Shown: one piece after another, positions 6,495 through 11,467 of the stretch | Numbering within the stretch: position 1 is the first letter of the stretch | How the letters are laid out: each line of letters starts with the position of its first letter | Assembly (NCBI GenBank): GCA_002372875.1 | Contig: DFJD01000112.1 | Coordinates: 1 to 11,467, forward strand | Length of the DNA stretch: 11,467 nt | From: Clostridiales bacterium UBA3680 | Lineage (GTDB): Bacteria; Bacillota; Clostridia; Lachnospirales; CAG-274 | Reading direction: 5' to 3' | Made by a program: the position numbers and the translations under genes | The notes under the pieces: generated by a model | What the model was told of the DNA's origin: nothing | The model's database searches: none | What the model saw: the letters and a program-made list of their open reading frames with translations, nothing else

Positions 6495-7979
6495 ATGAAT
6501 ACAGAAAAAGCATATTCGGAAACCATAATATCTCTTAAGGAAAACAACATTTCCGATATAATAAACAGAATAAATTCTCTTTCAAAGCTTACGGGGGTGA
6601 GAAATGTTCTCCCCTTCGATATAACCACGGATACCGATGAAAACGGGGATCTTCGTGTGAAGACGGCTTTTGCCAATTTCACGCCTCTTTCGGAGTACCT
6701 TGAACAAAACGATTTTAACAAAGCGGATCTGTTGAAATTGGGAAAGGATATTGCCTTTGCCCTTGAGGGTTGTCAGAGGGTCGGTGTCGAGCATACCGCC
6801 ATTGATATGGAAAGTATTTATACCGATGAAAACGGTGCCTATTTTCTCGGCAATTTCCCCATACTCCCCGAAAAGAACGGGGATGTGGACTCCCTTGCCA
6901 AACTGCTCTATCTCTTTTTAAACAACGGAGATCTTCCCACGGAAATAATCGACCTTCCCGAAAATGACAGGGGTGATTTCGGCGAGGTGCTTCTGAACAC
7001 CGTAAAGAACAAAACGGAGGATGCAAGGCTCTTCAGAAATGAACTTAATAATGTGGATCTGCTCAAAAAGGAAGTGCCGAAGGAAGAAATAGATTCTCTT
7101 TCAGAAGAGGTAAGGCAGGAAATAAGACAGAAGCTCAATATAGAGCAGCAGGAGGAAGTCCCCCAAGAAAGCTCTTTCGACCAGGCGAAAAAAAGCATAG
7201 GGCTTAGAATATATTTTGCCCTTATTTTCCTTGCAGCCCTTGCTTTAGGCGGCTATGCCGTAAAGGACAAGGTGCAGACCTATATGATGTACAATGAGGC
7301 TCTCTCTCTTTACAATGCGGGCAATTACGAGCAGGCAGGCTCCGTTTTTTCACAAGAGAGGCTCTACGGCTATAAAAACACGCCTCAGCTTAAGCAGCTT
7401 TGCACCATTAAAAGCGTGAAAAAAGGCGATACATTTAAATTCGGACCTTGTAACTGGTTTGTGCTCGAAGAGGGTAAGGACAGTATCCTCGTTATTGCGA
7501 AGGACTCTTACAAAGGTGCTATGAGACCCTACAACAAGAGCGCAAGAGTCGTTAACTGGGATGCAAGCGATTTGAGACGATATTTAAACGAAGAGCTGTA
7601 CGGACAGTTTGATGCTTTTCAGCAGGCGCTTATACTTACAAGCAACGTTAGGGTCGACAAAAACCCCGAGTACGATACCATATGCGGAAGTAATACCAAG
7701 GATAAGATATACATTTTCGATATCGGCCAGGTAATGAAGTACTTCCCCGAAGAAAAGGACAGACAATTCGGAAATGCATGGTGGCTCAGAACTCCGGGCG
7801 TAAACGAATCCTTTATATGCTTTGTGGATGATAAGGGAAAAATAAGTATGAGAGGGGATGCCCCGAGCCATACCTACTATTCCGTAAAACCTGTGATGAG
7901 TATAAAAAGAGATATGAGTATAGACCAAATAAACGGAATTTTGGCTAATTCGGCTAAAAGCGAAGAACGGAGCCGATGA
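6495..7979 (+). CDS. Membrane protein: degenerate kinase-like domain, one TM helix, outer DUF6273 domain
   Basis: A 494-residue protein from ATG 6495, preferred over TTG 6489 because GGAGGA (6480-6485) is nine bases from the ATG but only three from the TTG. Residues about 15-185 resemble Ser/Thr kinases of clostridia from the alpha-C helix onward: LSEYLE (65-70), then HTAIDMESI (100-108) in place of HRDIKPENI, GNFPI (119-123) in place of GDFGI, and the alpha-F aspartate at D132. The glycine loop, VAVK lysine, catalytic HRD aspartate and DFG aspartate are all absent, so it should be a pseudokinase. Residues 236-256 are a membrane helix with positive residues before it, placing the kinase-like part inside. 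A TPR-like segment (265-303) follows. A DUF6273 domain comes last (309-470: KKGDTFKFG, NWDASDLRRYLNEELY, AWWLRTPG, SVKPVMSI). It is last in the tldD operon. Confidence 0.8.
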   Translation: MNTEKAYSETIISLKENNISDIINRINSLSKLTGVRNVLPFDITTDTDENGDLRVKTAFANFTPLSEYLEQNDFNKADLLKLGKDIAFALEGCQRVGVEHTAIDMESIYTDENGAYFLGNFPILPEKNGDVDSLAKLLYLFLNNGDLPTEIIDLPENDRGDFGEVLLNTVKNKTEDARLFRNELNNVDLLKKEVPKEEIDSLSEEVRQEIRQKLNIEQQEEVPQESSFDQAKKSIGLRIYFALIFLAALALGGYAVKDKVQTYMMYNEALSLYNAGNYEQAGSVFSQERLYGYKNTPQLKQLCTIKSVKKGDTFKFGPCNWFVLEEGKDSILVIAKDSYKGAMRPYNKSARVVNWDASDLRRYLNEELYGQFDAFQQALILTSNVRVDKNPEYDTICGSNTKDKIYIFDIGQVMKYFPEEKDRQFGNAWWLRTPGVNESFICFVDDKGKISMRGDAPSHTYYSVKPVMSIKRDMSIDQINGILANSAKSEERSR

Positions 7980-7987
7980 GGCTTGTC

Positions 7988-8011
7988 GGGGGTGTGTTAC
8001 ACCCCCTTTTT
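7988..8011 (+). terminator. Intrinsic terminator of the tldD-tldE-comF-pseudokinase operon
   Basis: An 8-bp GC-rich stem (GGGGGTGT 7988-7995 with ACACCCCC 7999-8006) with loop GTT is followed by five T residues. It begins nine bases after the stop codon at 7979 and closes the four-gene operon. Confidence 0.9.
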
Positions 8012-8073
8012 GTGTGCAAAATAATAATTCTTAATAATTTTATACTCTTCATTTTAATTATTACCGTTTAATA

Positions 8074-8090
8074 TAAGGAAGCGTTGATAA
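8074..8090 (+). repeat. Short repeated motif, copy 1
   Basis: TAAGGAAGCGTTGATAA here closely matches TAAGGAAGCGCTGATTAA at 11445-11462, with 14 of the first 15 bases identical. This copy overlaps the -35 box of the response-regulator promoter. It could be an element end, a regulator site or chance. Confidence 0.3.
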
Positions 8091-8112
8091 GTATCTCTCG
8101 TTTTGCTATAAT
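8084..8112 (+). promoter_or_regulatory. Promoter of the two-component system
   Basis: TTGATA (8084-8089), a 17-base spacer and an extended -10 box TGCTATAAT (8104-8112) form a strong sigma-A promoter about 42 bases upstream of the ATG at 8155. The rest of the gap from 8012 is AT-rich with no gene. No clear operator was recognised for the response regulator itself. Confidence 0.8.
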
Positions 8113-8154
8113 ACATATATACATACATTACAAGAAAACACGGAGGTTGTATTG

Positions 8155-8856
8155 ATGGCTGATAAAATATTGATTGCGGACGATAATGCAGAGATAAGAG
8201 AGGTCCTTCATGTTCTGCTTGAAAGCGAGGGCTATGAGGTGGAAGAGGCGAAGGACGGAAATGAGGCGGTGGAAAAGACCGACGAAAACACCGACCTTAT
8301 AATACTTGATGTTATGATGCCGGGAATGAACGGTTTTCGTGCCTGCTCGGAAATAAGAAAAAAGACGGTGGCTCCCGTGCTCTTTTTGACCGCAAAAGGC
8401 GAAGAGGCGGATAAAACCAGCGGATTTAATTTAGGTGGAGATGATTATGTGGTTAAGCCTTTTAAAACCGGAGATATCCTTGCCAGAATAAAGGCACTTT
8501 TAAGAAGGTATAAGGTGTATCAAAGTGCGGCTCCCATTTCGGCAGATGAAGGTCAGGTAATTAAAATCGGAGATCTTGCGATATATAAAGATAAAAATGT
8601 GGTGAAGGTGGAGGATAAAGAGGTGCCCCTTACCGATATAGAATACAAGATCTTACTTTTGCTTGCTACCGACAAAAACAAGATATTTACCGCGGAAAAC
8701 ATTTATGAGGACGTGTGGAACGAGGAATATATGTACACCCTTTCAAATACCGTAACGGTGCATATAAGAAAACTGCGTGCAAAGATAGAAAAAGATCCTC
8801 AAAATCCCAGATATATAAAAACGGTTTGGGGAAGGGGTTACAGAATTGGTTCGTAA
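8155..8856 (+). CDS. OmpR/PhoB-family response regulator
   Basis: A 233-residue protein. The receiver domain covers residues 1-115 and has the acidic pair D9/D10, phosphoacceptor D52 (LIILDVMMPGMNG), T79 and K101 (VVKPF), so it should be a functional phosphorylation switch. A linker follows. The winged-helix DNA-binding domain (about 134-232) has the recognition-helix region TLSNTVTVHIRKLRAKIE and ends in TVWGRGYRIGS, typical of the OmpR/PhoB class. It is a cytosolic transcription factor activated by the sensor kinase in the overlapping next gene. ATG 8155 was chosen: GGAGG at 8142-8146 is eight bases away, against five for an in-frame TTG at 8152. No target gene can be named from the sequence. 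Confidence 0.95.
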   Translation: MADKILIADDNAEIREVLHVLLESEGYEVEEAKDGNEAVEKTDENTDLIILDVMMPGMNGFRACSEIRKKTVAPVLFLTAKGEEADKTSGFNLGGDDYVVKPFKTGDILARIKALLRRYKVYQSAAPISADEGQVIKIGDLAIYKDKNVVKVEDKEVPLTDIEYKILLLLATDKNKIFTAENIYEDVWNEEYMYTLSNTVTVHIRKLRAKIEKDPQNPRYIKTVWGRGYRIGS

Positions 8857-10144
8857 GATAATAAGCCGTCTGGGAATTGAGCTTTTGGCGGCTATCGTTA
8901 TAGCTGTTCTTTCGGGAATCATCATATCCACCCTTTTTAGCGGTTTTTCTTTTACGCTTTTGCATAAGCAGGCGCTTTCGGAAGATTTTGAGCAAAAGCA
9001 GGCGGAAAGAACGGAGCTTAAGCTTCAAAAATTTTCGGAGTTTATAGAGAAAAACGATATTTCCTCGGAAGATACGGAGCTGATAGATAACTGGGTCAGA
9101 AAGCAATCCGATGTTATGATATCGATATATGACAGCTTCGGTAATGTTGTGTACGATTCGAACAGGACAGGCGACAAAAAGAAAATGCTTACCGAAAGCG
9201 AGTATAATCCCCTTTATACAATAAACCTCAGCGACGGTACTTTCTATATGGAGTTTGTTTGTCTGTATTTTATGCACAATGTTATGCTTATTGCCGTTTT
9301 GAGCGTAGTGCTTGCCTTTGTGACGGGCTGTGTGATTTTCCTTCTTTTTGTTAAGAAAAAGACCGATTATATCAAACTTATAGGTAATGATGTTGAGCTT
9401 ATGGAATCGGATATAAACCATCCCGTTACCATAAAGGGATATGATGAGATAACATTTCTTGCAAAGAGTATAGACTCCATGAGAGCGGCGATCCTTGAAA
9501 GACAGGAAACAGACAGAAAAATACAGGAATCGGGGCATAAGCTGGTTATGGCTATGAGCCACGATCTGCGGACACCTCTTACGGTGCTTACGGGTTTTCT
9601 TGAAATACTGTGCGACGGAAAATATTCAAGCGAGGAAAAACTGAAAGAATACCTTGAAAAATCAAAGGATAAGGCATACCGAATAAAGGAGCTGTCGGAT
9701 AAACTTTTTGAATACTTTCTTGCATACAATTACGGAGAGAGAGACATTGTGCTTGAAAAAGATGATGTTTCTGTAATAAACGAATTGATACTTGATTATA
9801 CATTTCCTCTTACGGAGTCGGGAGTTGAGCTTGATTACACCTTTACGGCGAAGGGATTTGTAAATCTCAGCCCGGATTTTTTTAAGAGGATAATAGAAAA
9901 CCTTTTTTCAAATATAAATAAATATGCGGCTTTGGATAAGGGGCTGAAAATATCCGTTACCGATGTTAACGATGAAATAATGCTCTATTTTGAAAATACT
10001 GTAAAACCTCTTGAGGAAAAGCCCGAAAGTACGAATATCGGACTTGACGTATGTAGAAGAATGACGGAGATACATAACGGCAAGTTTGAAAGTATGAAAA
10101 AAGACGATAAATTTTATACCGTTATAACATTGCCAAAGGCTTAA
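8846..10144 (+). CDS. Membrane sensor histidine kinase, partner of the response regulator
   Basis: A 432-residue sensor kinase beginning at TTG 8846, eleven bases inside the response-regulator gene, with AGGGG about nine bases upstream. Membrane helices at about 12-32 and 146-170 bracket an outer sensing region of about 110 residues. A HAMP linker lies near 170-225. The dimerisation helix has phosphoacceptor H239 (MAMSHDLRTPLT), and the N box is at 347-360 (FKRIIENLFSNINK). The ATPase domain lacks a DxGxG G1 box, showing FENTVKPLEEKPESTNIGL (382-400) instead, so the ATP lid is short. Many clostridial kinases show STNIGL-type ends, so activity may still be intact. The organisation resembles VanS and BceS-like sensors only in general form. 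The stimulus is unknown. Confidence 0.92.
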   Translation: MVRKIISRLGIELLAAIVIAVLSGIIISTLFSGFSFTLLHKQALSEDFEQKQAERTELKLQKFSEFIEKNDISSEDTELIDNWVRKQSDVMISIYDSFGNVVYDSNRTGDKKKMLTESEYNPLYTINLSDGTFYMEFVCLYFMHNVMLIAVLSVVLAFVTGCVIFLLFVKKKTDYIKLIGNDVELMESDINHPVTIKGYDEITFLAKSIDSMRAAILERQETDRKIQESGHKLVMAMSHDLRTPLTVLTGFLEILCDGKYSSEEKLKEYLEKSKDKAYRIKELSDKLFEYFLAYNYGERDIVLEKDDVSVINELILDYTFPLTESGVELDYTFTAKGFVNLSPDFFKRIIENLFSNINKYAALDKGLKISVTDVNDEIMLYFENTVKPLEEKPESTNIGLDVCRRMTEIHNGKFESMKKDDKFYTVITLPKA

Positions 10145-10171
10145 GGAACCACTCACAGGGTTCCTTTTTTT
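10143..10171 (+). terminator. Intrinsic terminator of the two-component operon
   Basis: An 8-bp stem (AAGGAACC 10143-10150 with GGTTCCTT 10159-10166) with an eight-base loop continues into five more T residues. The left arm includes the last two bases of the kinase stop codon. Confidence 0.88.
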
Positions 10172-10208
10172 GTTCGAAAAATGGCTTTAAAAGCGAAAAA
10201 AAATTCAA

Positions 10209-10271
10209 TGTTTACAGCGTGTAAACATTATGTATACATTATGTTTACATCGTGTATACATCGTGCAAACA
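10209..10271. repeat. Array of six TGTWWACA palindromes at 11-bp spacing
   Basis: Six octamers start at 10209, 10220, 10231, 10242, 10253 and 10264: TGTTTACA, TGTAAACA, TGTATACA, TGTTTACA, TGTATACA and TGCAAACA. Each is separated by exactly three bases (GCG, TTA, TTA, TCG, TCG). Five of the six are TGTWWACA; the last differs only at its third position. Eleven bases is about one helical turn, so all sites face the same side of the DNA. This fits cooperative protein binding, either as an operator array for the gene at 10437 or as origin iterons. The array lies about 97 bases upstream of that gene's promoter. The binding protein is unknown. Confidence 0.85.
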
Positions 10272-10280
10272 CGCTGCAGC

Positions 10281-10336
10281 CTATATAGTATAGTATATAA
10301 GAGTATATAATATAATAACAGAGTATAGTAGAGTAG
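10281..10336. repeat. AT-rich block with AGTATA repeats
   Basis: A strongly AT-rich stretch with AGTATA beginning at 10287, 10292, 10302 and 10322 and a related GAGTAGA at 10331. It is bracketed by direct repeats ACGCTGC (10271-10277 and 10338-10344). A near-palindrome, GAACGCGTGTTC (10346-10357), lies just after it. The block would melt easily and could serve as an unwinding element beside the octamer array, but AT-rich spacer DNA is also common upstream of promoters. Confidence 0.55.
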
Positions 10337-10367
10337 AACGCTGCGGAACGCGTGTTCGAAATAAGAC

Positions 10368-10396
10368 TTGACAAAACAGAAATGTTGTGCTATAAT
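10368..10396 (+). promoter_or_regulatory. Perfect-consensus promoter of the initiator-like gene
   Basis: TTGACA (10368-10373), exactly 17 bases, then TATAAT (10391-10396) with an extended TG element (10388-10389). It is the only promoter in the window matching consensus at every core position. Transcription would begin near 10403, leaving about 34 leader bases. So strong a promoter suggests that expression is held down by a repressor or by template occupancy, as inferred from the upstream array. Confidence 0.9.
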
Positions 10397-10436
10397 CTTT
10401 CTGAAATTGATTTGTAATTCGAAAAGGGGGTATTTT

Positions 10437-11195
10437 ATGAAACAAGGACTCGATTGTTATTACAACAGCTGTACCGATTCCGACAGCTATATTTATCTTG
10501 AAATGAAGCTTGGTCTTGCAGGTCGTTGTGTTGCCGATAAGCTTGTAAAGAAAATATTTTCAAACGGGTATTTTATGGAATACACCGAAAAATCCATGGA
10601 AATATTTATCGCGACCTCCTTTTACGGTTCGGACAGACCTGATTTCGACTTTGTGGACTCCGTTGTGAAACTGTGCGTAAATGAGGGAATATTCAGCGGA
10701 GAAATGCTTGAAAAATACGGTATTTTGACCTCCGAAAAAATACAGGAAGATTATTTCTTTGCCGTAAAAAGGCGAAAAGAAATCAGCTTTGATGAAAAAT
10801 ATTTGCTTATTTCCACGCAAAAGCTTTCCGAACTTACGGGTATCATTCTTGAAGGTGAGAGGGAAGAAAAACCCGAACGAAACGAAAATAGGGAACCAAA
10901 AGAGAGTAATGCTCCCGAGCTTGAGGAAATTGAGGAATATGTGAAGCTTAACAAATACACCTTTTCGGCACGGGATTTTAAGGCGTATTATGATGATAAG
11001 GGCTGGTTCGGTAATTGGAAAAATTCGGCGCAGTTGTGGCAAAAAAACGCCGAAAAGTTGAAACCGAAACCAAAGTTTGACAGCTTTAATAATTATGTGG
11101 GTGCTACATATACCGAAGAAGAGAAAAAAAGGATATTGGAAGCAAACAGACGGAAGCACGGATATGGGAGCCGTGCCGCCGATGAATTGAATTAG
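10437..11195 (+). CDS. Lin1244/Lin1753-type (DUF4373) replication-initiator-like protein
   Basis: A 252-residue protein from ATG 10437, six bases after AAGGGGG (10424-10430). Residues 1-113 resemble the Lin1244/Lin1753 N-terminal domain found in phage and integrative elements: DSDSYIYLEMKLGLAGRCVAD (14-34), a central FVDSVVKLCVNEGIFS (72-87), and GILTSEKIQEDYFFAVKRRK (95-114). A charged Glu-rich linker follows (139-168). Residues 163-210 (EIEEYVKLNKYTFSARDFKAYYDDKGW, then a Trp-rich segment to LWQKN) resemble the C-terminal part of DnaD-like phage replisome organisers. Such proteins bind origins and recruit a helicase loader. No DnaC-like gene, integrase or phage gene is nearby. It is monocistronic with a perfect promoter and an octamer array upstream. 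An initiator role is inferred; a solitary mobile-element remnant is the main alternative. Confidence 0.7.
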   Translation: MKQGLDCYYNSCTDSDSYIYLEMKLGLAGRCVADKLVKKIFSNGYFMEYTEKSMEIFIATSFYGSDRPDFDFVDSVVKLCVNEGIFSGEMLEKYGILTSEKIQEDYFFAVKRRKEISFDEKYLLISTQKLSELTGIILEGEREEKPERNENREPKESNAPELEEIEEYVKLNKYTFSARDFKAYYDDKGWFGNWKNSAQLWQKNAEKLKPKPKFDSFNNYVGATYTEEEKKRILEANRRKHGYGSRAADELN

Positions 11196-11201
11196 GGGAA
11201 A

Positions 11202-11387
11202 ACAACCTCACCCCTAACCCCTCCCCACCTTGGGGAGGGGAATAGCCGATTCCACGCAACATTTCCCCGTTGTCATTTTCCCGTTATCAATATACTTTTA
11301 TATCACGAAAAAAACACATAACAACAATCGGAAAGGTGTATGCGTTCTCCCCTCCCCAAGGTGGGGAGGGGCAGGGGGTGAGGTTGT
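11202..11387. repeat. REPIN-like element: two inverted hairpin repeats
   Basis: The left arm (11202-11240) and right arm (11349-11387) are near-perfect inverted copies: ACAACCTCACCCC, a short variable stretch, then a hairpin. Each arm is itself a 10-bp perfect hairpin (CCCCTCCCCA stem, loop CCT on the left and AGG on the right). About 108 bases of AT-richer DNA separate them and contain no gene. Paired inverted REP palindromes of this kind are called REPINs, and small elements of this form are often moved by a RAYT-type transposase encoded elsewhere. It starts seven bases after the preceding stop codon. The hairpins could also work as transcription terminators or RNA stabilisers, but no T tract follows them. 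Confidence 0.8.
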
Positions 11388-11415
11388 AAAAACACAAAAG
11401 TTCCCTTCACTGCAC

Positions 11416-11444
11416 GAAAAAGCACCGCCCGTGAAAGCGATGCT
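11416..11444 (-). terminator. Probable minus-strand terminator for a gene beyond the right edge
   Basis: On the minus strand AGCATCGC (11444-11437) pairs with GCGGTGCT (11428-11421), seven Watson-Crick pairs plus one G-U, with an eight-base loop. It runs into five T residues (11421-11417). It implies a minus-strand gene ending to the right of the window. Confidence 0.6.
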
Positions 11445-11462
11445 TAAGGAAGCGCTGATTAA
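11445..11462 (+). repeat. Short repeated motif, copy 2
   Basis: TAAGGAAGCGCTGATTAA matches the stretch at 8074-8090 with 14 of the first 15 bases identical. It lies next to the probable terminator at the window edge and may continue beyond it. Confidence 0.3.
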
Positions 11463-11467
11463 TTCAC

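Noticed and set aside
8687..9562. A 291-codon minus-strand open frame.
   Set aside because: It is antisense to the response regulator and kinase, and its Lys/Arg/His/Tyr-rich composition is typical of a shadow frame.
10209..10271. CRISPR array.
   Set aside because: Units are eight bases with three-base gaps, far below CRISPR repeat and spacer lengths, and no cas genes are present.
10172..10436. Chromosomal oriC.
   Set aside because: No TTATCCACA-type DnaA boxes were seen, and dnaA and dnaN are not nearby.
11241..11348. Small transposase or toxin gene inside the inverted repeat element.
   Set aside because: No open frame with a start and ribosome binding site fits in the 108-base interior.

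Overview
The window looks like chromosomal DNA of an anaerobic, low-to-moderate GC Bacillota, most likely class Clostridia. This rests on a 2x[4Fe-4S] clostridial ferredoxin, VanZ-like, ComF and DUF6273 proteins, strong GGAGG ribosome binding sites, frequent ATA and AGA/AGG codons, TTG start codons, and consensus sigma-A promoters in AT-rich gaps. No rRNA, tRNA, CRISPR array or transposase gene was seen.

Layout. (1) 1-2109, minus strand: a three-gene operon read right to left, VanZ-like membrane protein, MoxR AAA+ ATPase, then a DUF58 protein that runs off the left edge. (2) 2110-2260: divergent promoter region. (3) 2261-2701, plus: small lipoprotein with a calcium-loop-like motif. (4) 2744-2911, minus: a 55-residue ferredoxin convergent with the lipoprotein and ended by a hairpin abutting the lipoprotein stop codon. 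(5) 2955-2989: an 11-bp inverted repeat that gives a TTGAAT-17-TATAAT promoter on each strand, facing the ferredoxin on one side and tldD on the other. (6) 3060-7979, plus: a tightly packed operon tldD-tldE-comF-membrane pseudokinase/DUF6273 gene, closed by a hairpin terminator. (7) 8084-10171, plus: promoter, OmpR-type response regulator, overlapping sensor kinase, terminator. (8) 10172-10436: a non-coding region with six TGTWWACA palindromes at exactly 11-bp spacing, an AT-rich block with AGTATA repeats, and a perfect TTGACA-17-TATAAT promoter. (9) 10437-11195, plus: a protein resembling Lin1244/Lin1753-type (DUF4373) and phage replisome-organiser proteins. (10) 11196-11467: non-coding, with a 186-bp REPIN-like element made of two inverted hairpins, then a minus-strand terminator for a gene beyond the right edge.

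How the genes fit together. MoxR with DUF58 is a known pairing in which an AAA+ chaperone acts with a membrane-anchored substrate-binding-like partner. TldD and TldE form the two-subunit metalloprotease, with TldD catalytic. The fourth gene of that operon is a degenerate eukaryote-like kinase domain joined through one membrane helix to an outer-face DUF6273 domain. It looks like a signal receptor without kinase activity. The two-component pair has no recognisable target nearby.

The most unusual region is 10209-11195. An iteron-like array and an AT-rich block directly precede a replication-initiator-like gene. This resembles a small replicon or remnant element, but the array could equally be an operator that regulates the gene.
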